DNA of 47,383 nucleotides from Chitinophaga pinensis (GCA_945879015.1 CAMCUO010000020.1:1-47383), one strand, 5' to 3'; counted from the first letter of the stretch, positions 18,147 to 27,240 are shown. Notes: generated from the letters alone by a model not told the origin. A program made the numbers and translations.

Positions 18147-19418
18147 ATGAACATACTTATCAAATCAGCTCACATCATCGACTCTAAGTCGGATCACAAT
18201 GGTAAAGTGATGGATGTATTAATTGAGAATGGAACTATCAAATCCATTAAATCAAAAATTACACCTGACAAGAATGTGAAAGTAATTGAATCAGAAAATC
18301 TTCATATATCAAATGGCTGGGTGGACATGCAAGTAAGTTTTTGCGACCCTGGATTTGAGCACAAAGAGGACATTGAAAACGGAATTAAAGTAGCTTCGCA
18401 CTCAGGCTATACGGGAGTTGCTGTGGTTTCTTCAACAAATCCAACCATACATTCTAAAGCAGAAGTTCTTTACATAAAAAACAAAACAGCACATTCGATA
18501 GTAGATGTTTATCCAATAGGAACCTTGTCTCACAAACTAGAAGGGCAAGATATTTCAGAGATGTACGATATGAAACTGGCAGGTGCTGTAGCTTTCTCTG
18601 ACGATAAAAAATCAATAGGAAATGCTGGACTACTAATGCGAGCGTTACTCTACGCTCAAAATTTTGATGGATTGATAATCACACATTGTGATGAAAAAAC
18701 AATTTCCAATGATGGAAAAATGAACGAGGGAGTTGTATCAACACAACTTGGTTTGAAAGGAATACCCGCTCTGGCAGAAGAGTTAATGGTTGATAGGAAT
18801 ATATTTTTAGCAGAATATACAAACGCCGCTATCCACATTGCAAATATTTCTACAAAAAAATCGGTTGACCTAATAAGACAGGCTAAAGCAAAAGGCTTAA
18901 AAGTAACAGCCTCTGCAAACATCTATAGCATTGCATTGGATGAAAGTTTGCTGACCGGTTTCGACAGCAATTACAAATTGAATCCCCCGCTTCGAACGAA
19001 AGAAGATGTTGAAGCAATAAAGAAAGGTGTTTCGGAAGGAATAATAGATGTAATTTCTTGTGATCATCGACCGCAAGATATTGAGTCGAAAGACATAGAA
19101 TTTGACTACGCATCAAATGGAATGATTGGCTTAGAAACCGCATTCGGACTACTAAATACCAACAAGGGTAAACTGAAATTAAGCACTATAATAGATGCGA
19201 TAACTATACATCCAAGAAAAATATTAAAACTTAAAGAATCAAGAATCGCAGAAGGAGAAATTGCCAACATTACACTCTTTAACCCAGAGATAGAATGGGT
19301 TTTCGAGAAAAAGCACATTTTATCAAAATCATCCAATACTCCTTTCCTAGGGATAAAATTTAAGGGAAAAGCAATTGGGATAATAAATAATAAGCAGTCC
19401 TCATTAAATAAAGGATAG
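18147..19418 (+). CDS. Dihydroorotase-like protein lacking metal ligands
   Basis: 423 residues of the amidohydrolase superfamily, most like class I dihydroorotase (PyrC). The entry motif DxHxH reads D60-M-Q62-V-S64, so both metal-binding histidines are lost. H180 (ITHCDEK) is kept; the later histidine site reads AIHIANIST; the catalytic-type Asp in SCDHRP is kept. An enzyme with these changes is unlikely to hydrolyse carbamoyl aspartate on its own. Flavobacterial relatives with WLDMRVNFRDPG show the same loss, from memory. It may be a non-catalytic partner (as pseudo-dihydroorotases are for aspartate transcarbamoylase) or have another reaction. A true pyrC is expected elsewhere. Confidence 0.8.
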   Translation: MNILIKSAHIIDSKSDHNGKVMDVLIENGTIKSIKSKITPDKNVKVIESENLHISNGWVDMQVSFCDPGFEHKEDIENGIKVASHSGYTGVAVVSSTNPTIHSKAEVLYIKNKTAHSIVDVYPIGTLSHKLEGQDISEMYDMKLAGAVAFSDDKKSIGNAGLLMRALLYAQNFDGLIITHCDEKTISNDGKMNEGVVSTQLGLKGIPALAEELMVDRNIFLAEYTNAAIHIANISTKKSVDLIRQAKAKGLKVTASANIYSIALDESLLTGFDSNYKLNPPLRTKEDVEAIKKGVSEGIIDVISCDHRPQDIESKDIEFDYASNGMIGLETAFGLLNTNKGKLKLSTIIDAITIHPRKILKLKESRIAEGEIANITLFNPEIEWVFEKKHILSKSSNTPFLGIKFKGKAIGIINNKQSSLNKG

Positions 19419-19521
19419 AAGTACTTTAATATGCTCAGATTTTTGCAGATTGATATTTTTTTGTAGTTTAGCCTTTGGAAATTTTATACAAATGATTATA
19501 AACCAATAATTGATAGAAAAA

Positions 19522-20397
19522 ATGCTTTTAAAGAAAAATTCACTCGTATTAAAAGGTGCATTGTTTATTGCAGCAAGTATGGTATTTGTAGCTTGCGGAA
19601 GCGATGCTCCTACCGATGAAACTATTGCTCCAACTGAAGATTCAGTAGTAGCTGAAGTGCAAACAGAAGAATTAACTTATTCACTTCCTTCGCCTTTGCA
19701 AATTGCTTCTATTTTTAAAAAGTCTGGATTAAAGTATAAAGCTGGTATTACAAGTGATTTAAAAGATCCTGCAAAATACACTTCGAACTTGAATAAAGCC
19801 ATCAATCTTGGTGTTTATAGTGCTGATTTGTCTTATGCAGTTCTAAATAAGCAAAATCAAGAAGCAATGACTTATATGAAATTAAGCCGTCAGTTAGCTG
19901 ATAACTTAGGTATGGGAACTGTTTTTGATCAAGGTAATTTATCAACCCGTTTTGAGAAAAATTTAAGCAACGAAGATTCTTTAGCTTATATCATTGCTGA
20001 ATTGCAAATGGTTACTGATATGTATTTAGATGAAAACGACCAACAACAAATCACTTCAATTGTATTCTCAGGTGCTTGGGTTGAAAGTATGTATATCGGC
20101 TCTAAAGTTTATGAAAAAGGAAAAGACAAATCTTTGAACGGCAAATTGGCTGAGCAAATGACCATTTTAGGAAGTATTATTAATGCTTTAAAAGCAGAAG
20201 AGAAAAAAGATGCTGCAATTGGTGGTTTAATCGCTGATTTAGTTATTGTAAAGGATGTTTATGATGCTTTACCTTCTGTAAAAAACAACCCCGCAGGTGA
20301 AGATGATGCTGAAAAAGAATTAACATTAACAGATGACGAAGTAACTCAATTGACAACCAAAATTGAAGTTTTACGTGCAAAGTTTATAAACGGATAA
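19522..20397 (+). CDS. Helical lipoprotein of unknown function
   Basis: 291 residues from ATG 19522 (an in-frame TTG at 19510 is less likely). A lipoprotein signal with lipobox FVAC puts the lipidated Cys at 25, followed by GSDAPTDE and a Thr/Glu-rich tether. The mature part is alpha-helical with no catalytic signature (SPLQIASIFKKSGLKY, LNLGVYSADLSYAVL-like segments). It is probably anchored in the outer membrane facing the periplasm. It precedes three tandem paralogous secreted proteins on the same strand and may belong with them. I do not recognise a named family, though similar lipoproteins seem common in the phylum. Confidence 0.7.
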   Translation: MLLKKNSLVLKGALFIAASMVFVACGSDAPTDETIAPTEDSVVAEVQTEELTYSLPSPLQIASIFKKSGLKYKAGITSDLKDPAKYTSNLNKAINLGVYSADLSYAVLNKQNQEAMTYMKLSRQLADNLGMGTVFDQGNLSTRFEKNLSNEDSLAYIIAELQMVTDMYLDENDQQQITSIVFSGAWVESMYIGSKVYEKGKDKSLNGKLAEQMTILGSIINALKAEEKKDAAIGGLIADLVIVKDVYDALPSVKNNPAGEDDAEKELTLTDDEVTQLTTKIEVLRAKFING

Positions 20398-20468
20398 TTC
20401 TAAAAAAAATTAAATTAAAGGATATGAAATACGAAGTATTCACGAATACCTTAAAAAAAACCTTAAAG

Positions 20469-20933
20469 ATGAGTAAAAAAGCATTTTGTATAAGTTTAGT
20501 TGGTTTAATATTCGTTTTTGGATTTACCACTATTCAAACAGCTGATAATTGTGATAAAAAAGCACTTACAACTAGTTGCAAGAAAAAATTGGATCCCTAT
20601 AAATACGACAGCCAAAAATTTACTAAAATTAATTTCACTAAAAAAGCACAACAACTAGAAGTTGAAGTTCCAATTTTTATTGGTGAAAAATACCGTTTAG
20701 TTTTTAATACTTCTGGTATGCCAAAAGGAATTAAAATTAACGTGTATACTAAAGATAAAGAAGCAAAAAAGAGAGAAGCTATTTTCTCTAATAAAGATGC
20801 GAAAGCAGATGAAACTCAATTGATTTTTGATGTTCCTCGTGCCCGCAAAATGTATGTTGATTATGATGTCCCTGCAGATAGCACGAACGCTAAACTTACT
20901 GGTTGCATGATTTTTATGGTTGGATATAAATAA
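20469..20933 (+). CDS. Tandem secreted paralog 1 (PYKYD family)
   Basis: 154 residues from ATG 20469, giving a signal peptide (MSKKAFCISLVGLIFVFGFT) of the same length as its neighbour's; a start at 20424 would add 15 residues. It shows the shared pattern of the triplet: Cys-containing N-terminus (NCDKKALTTSCKKK), DPYKYDSQKF, FIGEKYRLVFNTSG, INVYTKD, MYVDYDVP and a final GCMIFMVGYK. The strand pattern suggests a beta-sandwich like the PPC domain. The function is unknown; it is secreted, probably periplasmic. It is the most divergent of the three. Confidence 0.65.
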   Translation: MSKKAFCISLVGLIFVFGFTTIQTADNCDKKALTTSCKKKLDPYKYDSQKFTKINFTKKAQQLEVEVPIFIGEKYRLVFNTSGMPKGIKINVYTKDKEAKKREAIFSNKDAKADETQLIFDVPRARKMYVDYDVPADSTNAKLTGCMIFMVGYK

Positions 20934-20939
20934 TCTCTT

Positions 20940-21431
20940 ATGAGAAAAAGTAAATTGATATTTACATTACTTATTATGGTTAGTGCGCTATTGTGTACTA
21001 ACCATAATATTTTTGGGCAATGCAAGGCAAAAAGCATAATGAAAAGCTGTAAGCCTAACGTTCCTAAGCCATATAAATATGATGCGTACGTTGTAACTGA
21101 ATTTATTTTTGACGATAAAGAGAAAAAAAAAGAAGTAGTGTTCACTGCTTTTCGTGGAATGAAATACCGCTTGATATTTTGCTCTTCAGGTTTTCAAGAG
21201 GAAGTAACAATGAATATTTACGATAAAAGTAATCGCGTTAAAAAAGGACGAAATAAAATTTATGATAACTCTCAAGGGGTCGACAATAATTTTTGGTCGT
21301 TTCAACCTCCTAAGCCCGGCACTTATTTTATTGAATACGAAGTTCCTAAAAGTACCACACCCGGTAAGGAAAAAAAAGGATGCGTAGTGCTTCTGATAGG
21401 CTATGCAGGCAAAGAAGAATTAGCTGAATAA
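20940..21431 (+). CDS. Tandem secreted paralog 2 (PYKYD family)
   Basis: 163 residues with a signal peptide (MRKSKLIFTLLIMVSALLC, cleaved near FGQ). Shared motifs: CKAKSIMKSCKPN, PKPYKYDAYVVTEF, FRGMKYRLIFCSSG, NIYDKSN, WSFQPPKPGTYFIEYEVP and GCVVLLIGYAG. It begins 6 bases after paralog 1. The best-defined member, it is closest to paralog 3. The aromatic-rich ends (GTYFIEYEVP) recall the last strands of PPC-type beta-sandwiches. No enzymatic motif. Confidence 0.7.
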   Translation: MRKSKLIFTLLIMVSALLCTNHNIFGQCKAKSIMKSCKPNVPKPYKYDAYVVTEFIFDDKEKKKEVVFTAFRGMKYRLIFCSSGFQEEVTMNIYDKSNRVKKGRNKIYDNSQGVDNNFWSFQPPKPGTYFIEYEVPKSTTPGKEKKGCVVLLIGYAGKEELAE

Positions 21432-21463
21432 TTGTTTCGCAGACAATAAAACTTGCTTCTTTC

Positions 21464-21475
21464 CTCGCAATGACG
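21464..21475. repeat. Fragment of the CGTCATTGCGA repeat
   Basis: CTCGCAATGACG equals one outer arm of the nested inverted repeat at 21995-22096. It lies between tandem paralogs 2 and 3. Confidence 0.5.
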
Positions 21476-21497
21476 GCAAAATGATTACTTTACCACA

Positions 21498-21959
21498 ATG
21501 AAAAGAATACCGACTCTTTTACTTAAATTCATATTTCTTTTTTTTCTATTATTTTCATTCAACACTCTTTCCTCGCAATACAAGATCTCGAAAATTATTG
21601 AGGACAATAAAGTCAAAATTCCTAAGCCATATAAATACGATGGTTTTTTGATGAATGAATTTTCATTTGATCAAATCAATAAAAATATCCCAATAGAATT
21701 TGTCGCATTCAAAAAACAGAAGTATAAATTAATTTTTTGCACTTCTATATATGAAGAATATGTTTTGATTCGTATTTATGATAAAGCAAATCCAAAAGTA
21801 ATAGTTGCGGAACAAAAGATGGATTCAAAAACTCCAACCTGGACCTATGAACCAGTTACAGATGCTACATATAGGATTGTTTACGAAGTCCCTCCAAGTA
21901 ATACCGATGTCGACCATAAAGCTTGTATGGTGATGTTGATCGGTTTTAAAACGAAATAA
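21498..21959 (+). CDS. Tandem secreted paralog 3 (PYKYD family)
   Basis: 153 residues with a signal peptide (MKRIPTLLLKFIFLFFLLFSF...SSQ). It carries the family core: PKPYKYDGFLMNEFSFD, FKKQKYKLIFCTSI, IRIYDKANPK, WTYEPVTDATYRIVYEVP and ACMVMLIGFKTK. It lacks the N-terminal Cys pair of the other two. It is separated from paralog 2 by 66 bases containing a repeat fragment, so the two may have separate expression. The function is unknown. Confidence 0.7.
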   Translation: MKRIPTLLLKFIFLFFLLFSFNTLSSQYKISKIIEDNKVKIPKPYKYDGFLMNEFSFDQINKNIPIEFVAFKKQKYKLIFCTSIYEEYVLIRIYDKANPKVIVAEQKMDSKTPTWTYEPVTDATYRIVYEVPPSNTDVDHKACMVMLIGFKTK

Positions 21960-21994
21960 AACAATTCTAGTTTACATCTGCATTCCTTTTTAAA

Positions 21995-22096
21995 CGTCAT
22001 TGCGAAAGAAGTGTGGCAATCTCTCCTCAATGGTGGCGAATCTTCTCATCATGAGAGATTGCCACATCACGCGAAAATGCTTGACTCGCAATGACG
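21995..22096. repeat. Nested inverted repeat element (REP/MITE-like)
   Basis: Outer arms CGTCATTGCGA (21995-22005) and TCGCAATGACG (22086-22096) are perfect complements; inner arms GTGGCAATCTCTC (22013-22025) and GAGAGATTGCCAC (22053-22065) are too. The 102-base unit can fold into a double-stem cruciform or RNA. Elements with this CGTCATTGCGA end are known from many bacteria as dispersed repeats. It lies between the tandem paralogs and thrS. Confidence 0.85.
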
Positions 22097-22181
22097 CTCC
22101 TTAATTTAGAAAAGTTTATCAATTATAGTTTCTTCCAAATCTGAAATTTGAAATTTTTAATACTTTTCTCGTATAATAAAT

Positions 22182-22189
22182 TATCTTTG
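22182..22189 (+). promoter_or_regulatory. -7 box of the thrS operon
   Basis: TATCTTTG is a perfect TAnnTTTG. It lies 55 bases before the thrS ATG. No good -33 TTG is visible. Confidence 0.55.
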
Positions 22190-22244
22190 CGACCTTATTA
22201 ATTCCTGCGTCCGTTTGTTTGGATGTTTGGTAAAAAACTGCAAA

Positions 22245-24176
22245 ATGATCAAAATTACACTACCCGATGGTTCTGTTCGTGAATACGAAAAAGGAACTAC
22301 TGCGCACGAAGTTGCGTTATCAATCTCTGAAGGTTTAGCGAGAAATGTTTTAGCAGCCAAAATAAATGGCGAAGTTTGGGATTCATCCCGACCAATCAAC
22401 CAAGATTCAAAATTGGTTTTGCTGACCATGAACGATGCTGAAGGAAAATCAACGCTTTGGCACTCCTCTGCTCATCTTATGGCTGAAGCTTTGGAAGCAC
22501 TTTATCCTGGAACAAAATTCGGGATTGGTCCGCCAATCGACAATGGTTTTTATTATGATATCGACCTTGGAGGAAAAAGTATTTCTCAAGATGATTTCAA
22601 AAAGATAGAAGATAAAATGCTTGAATTGGCGCGATTAGGAAGCGAATTCAAACGTACTGAAGTTTCTAAAGCAGATGCTATAAAATATTTTACTGAGAAA
22701 AATGATGAGTACAAACTTGATCTTTTGCAAGGATTAGAGGATGGAAGCATTACGTTTTATCAGCAAGGAAATTTTACAGATTTATGTCGCGGACCACATA
22801 TTCCAAACACTGGTTTCATCAAAGCTGTAAAGCTAATGAACGTTGCTGGAGCATATTGGAGAGGCGATGAAAAAAATAAAATGTTAACTCGTGTTTACGC
22901 GATTACATTTACTAAACAAAAAGATTTAGCAGATTATTTAGTTCTTTTAGAAGAAGCAAAAAAACGCGATCACCGTAAATTAGGAAAAGAATTAGAGCTT
23001 TTCGCCTTTTCTGAAAAGGTTGGAATGGGCTTGCCCTTGTGGCTTCCGAAAGGTGCTGCTTTACGTGAACGTTTGATTCAGTTTTTGCAAAAGCAACAAT
23101 TAAAAAGTGGTTATTTACCAGTTGCGACTCCGCACATTGGTAATAAAAACTTATACATAACTTCTGGTCACTATGAAAAATACGGAGCGGATTCATTTCA
23201 GCCAATCCGCACTCCGCATGAAGGAGAAGAGTTTTTCTTGAAACCGATGAACTGTCCGCACCACTGCGAAATTTATAAAACATCACCTCGCTCCTACAAA
23301 GATTTGCCAATTCGTTTTGCTGAATTTGGTACAGTTTATCGTTACGAGCAAGCTGGTGAATTGCACGGCCTGACTCGTGTGCGTGGATTTACACAAGATG
23401 ATGCGCATTTATTTTGCCGCCCAGATCAAGTGAAAGAAGAATTCTGTAAAGTAATTGATTTGGTTTTATACGTATTCAATGCCTTAGGATTTACTGATTA
23501 TACAGCACAAATTTCTTTAAGAGATCCAGAGAATAAAACTAAATACATTGGTTCAGATGAAAATTGGGCATTGGCAGAAGCTGCGATTATTGAATCCTCA
23601 GCAGAAAAAGGCTTAAAAACAGTGGTTGAATTGGGTGAAGCGGCATTTTATGGTCCGAAACTCGATTTCATGGTAAAAGATGCGATTGGACGTAAATGGC
23701 AATTGGGTACAATCCAAGTAGATTACAACCTTCCAGAGCGTTTTGAGCTGGAATATACAGGTAGTGATAACCAAAAACACCGCCCCGTAATGATCCACCG
23801 GGCTCCTTTTGGGTCTTTAGAGCGTTTTATTGCAGTTTTGATAGAGCATTGTGCTGGGAAATTCCCGCTGTGGTTGACTCCTGACCAGGTTGCTGTACTT
23901 CCAATTAGTGAAAAATACAATGATTACGCAAATAAAGTTTTAGAATTGTTAAAAAATTACGATATTCGCGGCCTCGTAGACGATAGGAATGAAAAGATAG
24001 GGAAGAAAATACGAGATACTGAATTGCAAAAAGTGCCGTACATGTTGATTGTAGGGGAAAAGGAAGAAGCTGAGAACAAAGTTGCAGTTCGAAAACAAGG
24101 CGATGGTGATTTAGGAACCTTTGATTTAGAAGCGTTTGCGGAAATTATCAACACAGAAATTAGAAAACAGATTTAA
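22245..24176 (+). CDS. thrS: Threonyl-tRNA synthetase
   Basis: 643 residues; charges tRNA-Thr. An N-terminal TGS domain (about 1-62, [20 protein letters not shown]) is followed by the editing domain with HSSAH (His73, His77) and DLCRGPH, then the class II catalytic core: [10 protein letters not shown] (zinc Cys), [23 protein letters not shown] (motif 2), and [14 protein letters not shown] (motif 3), then an anticodon-binding domain (about 540-643). ATG 22245 matches the family start; an in-frame TTG at 22215 is rejected. It leads the thrS-infC-rpmI-rplT cluster. Confidence 0.97.
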   Translation: MIKITLPDGSVREYEKGTTAHEVALSISEGLARNVLAAKINGEVWDSSRPINQDSKLVLLTMNDAEGKSTLWHSSAHLMAEALEALYPGTKFGIGPPIDNGFYYDIDLGGKSISQDDFKKIEDKMLELARLGSEFKRTEVSKADAIKYFTEKNDEYKLDLLQGLEDGSITFYQQGNFTDLCRGPHIPNTGFIKAVKLMNVAGAYWRGDEKNKMLTRVYAITFTKQKDLADYLVLLEEAKKRDHRKLGKELELFAFSEKVGMGLPLWLPKGAALRERLIQFLQKQQLKSGYLPVATPHIGNKNLYITSGHYEKYGADSFQPIRTPHEGEEFFLKPMNCPHHCEIYKTSPRSYKDLPIRFAEFGTVYRYEQAGELHGLTRVRGFTQDDAHLFCRPDQVKEEFCKVIDLVLYVFNALGFTDYTAQISLRDPENKTKYIGSDENWALAEAAIIESSAEKGLKTVVELGEAAFYGPKLDFMVKDAIGRKWQLGTIQVDYNLPERFELEYTGSDNQKHRPVMIHRAPFGSLERFIAVLIEHCAGKFPLWLTPDQVAVLPISEKYNDYANKVLELLKNYDIRGLVDDRNEKIGKKIRDTELQKVPYMLIVGEKEEAENKVAVRKQGDGDLGTFDLEAFAEIINTEIRKQI

Positions 24177-24198
24177 TAAATAGAGTATTAACAAATTT

Positions 24199-24204
24199 AG
24201 GAGG
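24199..24204 (+). promoter_or_regulatory. Perfect Shine-Dalgarno for infC
   Basis: AGGAGG overlaps the TAG at 24198-24200 and ends 8 bases before the ATA at 24213. Other genes in the window with certain starts (cspA, rpmI, rplT, clpC) have A-rich leaders without it, so it decides the infC start. Confidence 0.75.
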
Positions 24205-24212
24205 AACAAGGT

Positions 24213-24866
24213 ATAGCAGCTCCATTTAACAACAATTCAGGCAATAAATTTAATAAGCCTGCACCAGGAAAATTTGTAAAACCCGGCACTTCAGCAACAG
24301 GAACAGCTCCTGCGGCAAACGTTGATAGACGTTTTGGAAGAGGCGGACAAAGAAGAAGAGAAGAGCTTCACGCAATTAACGAACGCATTAGAGCGAAGGA
24401 AGTACGTGTAGTTTTTGAAGGAATTGAACCAGGAGTTTATCCAATTGATAAAGCCTTGGCAATTGCTAAAGAAGCAGGATTGGACTTAGTGGAGATTTCT
24501 CCAACTGCAGTTCCACCGGTTTGTAAAATAGTTGACTATAAAAAGTTTTTATACGATCAAAAGAAAAAACAAAAGGAACTAAAGTCGAAAGCTGCTAAAA
24601 CAGTTATTAAAGAAATTCGATTCGGTCCACAAACAGATGAGCACGATTTTAATTTTAAGAAAAATCACGCCATTAAGTTTTTACAAGAAGGTTCAAAAGT
24701 AAAAGCGTTTGTGTTTTTTAAAGGTCGTTCAATTTTATTTAAAGAACACGGAGAGATTTTATTACTTCGTTTTGTGAATGAACTTGAAGAATACGGAAAA
24801 CCAGAGCAAATGCCGGTTTTGGAAGGAAAGAAAATGATTATGGTGATAGCACCGAAAAAGAAATAA
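24213..24866 (+). CDS. infC: Translation initiation factor IF-3, probable AUA start
   Basis: 217 residues if started at ATA 24213. The frame opens after a TAG at 24198 and has no ATG, GTG or TTG until 24456, which lies inside the conserved core, so an ordinary start would delete the N-domain. The IF-3 core begins [13 protein letters not shown] and continues with [26 protein letters not shown], the linker, [13 protein letters not shown] and a C-domain ending VIAPKKK. The first 50 residues are a low-complexity Asn/Gly/Lys/Arg extension, as in relatives. IF-3 rejects poor start codons, so a non-AUG start gives self-regulation (E. coli infC uses AUU). It lies 36 bases after thrS. Confidence 0.9.
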   Translation: MAAPFNNNSGNKFNKPAPGKFVKPGTSATGTAPAANVDRRFGRGGQRRREELHAINERIRAKEVRVVFEGIEPGVYPIDKALAIAKEAGLDLVEISPTAVPPVCKIVDYKKFLYDQKKKQKELKSKAAKTVIKEIRFGPQTDEHDFNFKKNHAIKFLQEGSKVKAFVFFKGRSILFKEHGEILLLRFVNELEEYGKPEQMPVLEGKKMIMVIAPKKK

Positions 24867-24968
24867 TCAGTAGGCTTTGGTAGTCGACAATTAAAAAAAT
24901 AAAAAGAGAACAAAAACAAAAAATAATTTTACAATTTTTCAGTATTTAATTTTTAATCAATAAGTAAG

Positions 24969-25169
24969 ATGCCTAAAATGAAAACGCATTCAGGAGCGAA
25001 AAAAAGATTTTCGTTAACTGGAACAGGAAAAGTGAAAAGAAAACATGCTTTTAAAAGTCACATCTTGACAAAAAAGTCAACAAAAGCTAAACGTGCTTTA
25101 ACAGGTACAACTTTAGTGGATGTTACAGATTTGCCACGTGTAAAAGCAATGCTTACGATAGGTAAGTAG
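24969..25169 (+). CDS. rpmI: 50S ribosomal protein bL35
   Basis: 66 residues; [20 protein letters not shown] is the family start, followed by basic [24 protein letters not shown]. It is a small subunit of the large ribosomal subunit. It lies 102 bases after infC in the usual infC-rpmI-rplT order. The gap after it is 145 bases and contains a dispersed repeat. Confidence 0.97.
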   Translation: MPKMKTHSGAKKRFSLTGTGKVKRKHAFKSHILTKKSTKAKRALTGTTLVDVTDLPRVKAMLTIGK

Positions 25170-25178
25170 TAATTATTG

Positions 25179-25206
25179 CGTCACCCTGAGCGTAGTCGAA
25201 TGGGAA
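25179..25206. repeat. Dispersed CACTTCGACTCCGCTCAGTGTGAC-type repeat
   Basis: TCACCCTGAGCGTAGTCGAA (25181-25200) plus flanks, a variant of the repeat also found at 27137, 30811, 36218, 44047 and 44081. Here it sits between rpmI and rplT. Confidence 0.7.
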
Positions 25207-25263
25207 GCAAAAACGAATGCCTATTAAAAAAGAAAAACAATTCAATTAGTATAAACCAGGAAA

Positions 25264-25295
25264 TCAGCACAAAGAGTCTTTACGAAGACCGCTGA
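25264..25295 (+). promoter_or_regulatory. Stem-loop before rplT, candidate L20 leader
   Basis: TCAGC (25264-25268) pairs with GCTGA (25291-25295); inside, GTCTT (25276-25280) pairs with AAGAC (25285-25289) around TACG. The bulged stem ends 19 bases before the rplT ATG. L20 is known to repress its own mRNA in other bacteria by binding a 23S-like fold; that this is such a site is inference. Confidence 0.4.
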
Positions 25296-25314
25296 AACCA
25301 AAAAACAAAAAAAC

Positions 25315-25659
25315 ATGCCTAGATCGGTTAACTCGGTGGCTTCAAGAGCCAGAAGAAAAAAAGTATTAAAACAAACAAGAGGTTATTGGGGAGCAAGAAA
25401 AAACGTTCTTACAATTGCTAAAAATGTTTTAGAAAAAGGTTTAACTTACGCATACCGCGATAGAAAACAAAAGAAACGCACTTTCCGTGGAATCTGGATC
25501 CAACGTATTAACGCTGGTGTTCGTCCTTACGGAATGTCTTACTCAGTATTTATGGGTAAAATTCACGCTAAAAACATTGATTTAAACCGTAAAGTTCTTG
25601 CTGATTTAGCTATGAACAACCCGGATGCTTTTAAAGCAATTGTTGAATCAGTAAAATAG
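25315..25659 (+). CDS. rplT: 50S ribosomal protein bL20
   Basis: 114 residues; [20 protein letters not shown] then [35 protein letters not shown] and [21 protein letters not shown] are family hallmarks. It binds 23S rRNA early in large-subunit assembly. It is last in the thrS-infC-rpmI-rplT cluster and is followed by a strong terminator. Confidence 0.98.
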   Translation: MPRSVNSVASRARRKKVLKQTRGYWGARKNVLTIAKNVLEKGLTYAYRDRKQKKRTFRGIWIQRINAGVRPYGMSYSVFMGKIHAKNIDLNRKVLADLAMNNPDAFKAIVESVK

Positions 25660-25690
25660 ATTTTTTTTTATTATTTAATGCTACGACAGA

Positions 25691-25721
25691 AAAGGTTTCA
25701 CAGAAATGTGAGACCTTTTTT
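25691..25721 (+). terminator. Terminator of the rplT operon
   Basis: A 12-bp stem (25691-25702 with 25707-25718, one T-G wobble) around a GAAA tetraloop, ending in six T. It starts 32 bases after the rplT stop. Confidence 0.92.
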
Positions 25722-25736
25722 GTTTAATTTTACTTC

Positions 25737-27125
25737 ATGAGCAAATCCTACTCAAAACAACTCACTTTCATCCTTGCACTTTTTGTTTGTTTACTTCTCA
25801 TGCTTTGCTATTTCAACCGCTTAGCTACAGATGATTACTATTTTATTTGGGACGTCAGACATAACGGAATCATTGGAAATGTAAAATCGCAATATATGGA
25901 ATGGTGCGGACGATTTGCTGCAACATTTGCAATGGGTATTATATATAAATACTTCGATATTCAATATTCGTATTACATGCTATTCCCCTTGTTTTCTGCT
26001 GTTTTACTTTCAACCGGAATCTATTTCTTACTCGGGAATCTTTCTTCAAAAATCTCCATCACATTTACAAAATCACATAAATCACTTGCTGCAGGTTCTT
26101 TTACAGCATTGCTCTATTTCCTAAGTATTGACATTGGAGAATCGTGGTTCTGGTTTTGCGGACTCAGCTCCTATTTGTGGAGCATTATTGCATTTGTTTG
26201 GGCATGCATTTTCCTCAGCAATACAAAACATGCTTTACTTTCTACATTAAGCGCAGTAATATGTTTTATATACATTGGTGGCTCATCTGAAGTATATTCT
26301 GCTATTTACGGACTATTCTTTACTATTTTATTATTTAGAAACTATCGTAAATCAGAAAACATAAATCTGTTTATTTCTTCCAACAAAAAACTTCTAATCG
26401 TTTATGGTGCATTTGCCATTTCTTTCATTGTTTTTTTAATTGCTCCAGGCAACTATTTACGCGATGGACTTTTCCCGGAACATCAATTTTGGTATTCATT
26501 TTTCATTACAGCAAAATCATTTGTGAAATTTGGAATCTTTTATTTACCATTTAAATTGTCTTATATACTTGTGTTTGCAACTCCTTTACTGTTTCTCGGA
26601 AATACCTTAAAGTCTATTGATTTAAAAATATTTAATCTTTCGTTCAAATCGTTCTTTATAAAGTCAAGCATTCTTTTTATCGGAGTTCTATTCATTTTCT
26701 TTTTTATGGTTGCTTATGTAATGGTTGAAACGGGTCCCCCACGTATGTGGTTTTTTGTTTCATTCTTACTTTCCATTTATTGCTGTATCATTTCTTTTTA
26801 TGCAGGATACAAAAATGTTTTCAATATAAAACAAGTACTTTTTCTAAAAAACGGAAGTATTATTTTAGGAATAGGATTAATCGTTTTTCATCTAATTACT
26901 CAATTTCCCATTGCTTCAAAATATTCGAAAGCAAACGATGAAAGAATAGAATTCATTACCGATTTAAATACGAAAATTGAAAAAGACACATTAATTTACC
27001 TTTCTCCACTGCCAAGTCCTGGAATGCTTTATTCTACTGAAATAGCAGGCGATACAAACCATTTTACCAACAAGGAATTGCGATTGGGATATGAACTAAA
27101 ATTTCATGTGGCGCTCCGAAAGTAA
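25737..27125 (+). CDS. Polytopic membrane protein, DUF6056-like
   Basis: 462 residues with about 11 hydrophobic segments. The first outer loop holds NRLATDDYYFIWDVRHNG, whose Asp pair is the kind of acidic motif used by GT-C glycosyltransferases; a later loop has ETGPPRMWFF. This agrees with the DUF6056 family, often found in polysaccharide loci. A sugar-transfer role is inference. The start codon lies 15 bases after the rplT terminator. No close operon partner; a 334-base gap follows. Confidence 0.6.
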   Translation: MSKSYSKQLTFILALFVCLLLMLCYFNRLATDDYYFIWDVRHNGIIGNVKSQYMEWCGRFAATFAMGIIYKYFDIQYSYYMLFPLFSAVLLSTGIYFLLGNLSSKISITFTKSHKSLAAGSFTALLYFLSIDIGESWFWFCGLSSYLWSIIAFVWACIFLSNTKHALLSTLSAVICFIYIGGSSEVYSAIYGLFFTILLFRNYRKSENINLFISSNKKLLIVYGAFAISFIVFLIAPGNYLRDGLFPEHQFWYSFFITAKSFVKFGIFYLPFKLSYILVFATPLLFLGNTLKSIDLKIFNLSFKSFFIKSSILFIGVLFIFFFMVAYVMVETGPPRMWFFVSFLLSIYCCIISFYAGYKNVFNIKQVLFLKNGSIILGIGLIVFHLITQFPIASKYSKANDERIEFITDLNTKIEKDTLIYLSPLPSPGMLYSTEIAGDTNHFTNKELRLGYELKFHVALRK

Positions 27126-27136
27126 AAGGTTTAAAC

Positions 27137-27158
27137 ACCCTTCGACTGCGCTCTGGGT
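27137..27158. repeat. Degenerate dispersed TTCGACT...GCTC repeat
   Basis: CACCCTTCGACTGCGCTCTG matches the repeat family at 36218 and 44047, with drift at the end. Confidence 0.55.
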
Positions 27159-27240
27159 AAACTCCGACACATAGAAAAAAGGGGAAAGTGGGGAGTGTTA
27201 TTTCATAGAAAAATAAATTTTTAACAGAGAGATTTCTATG

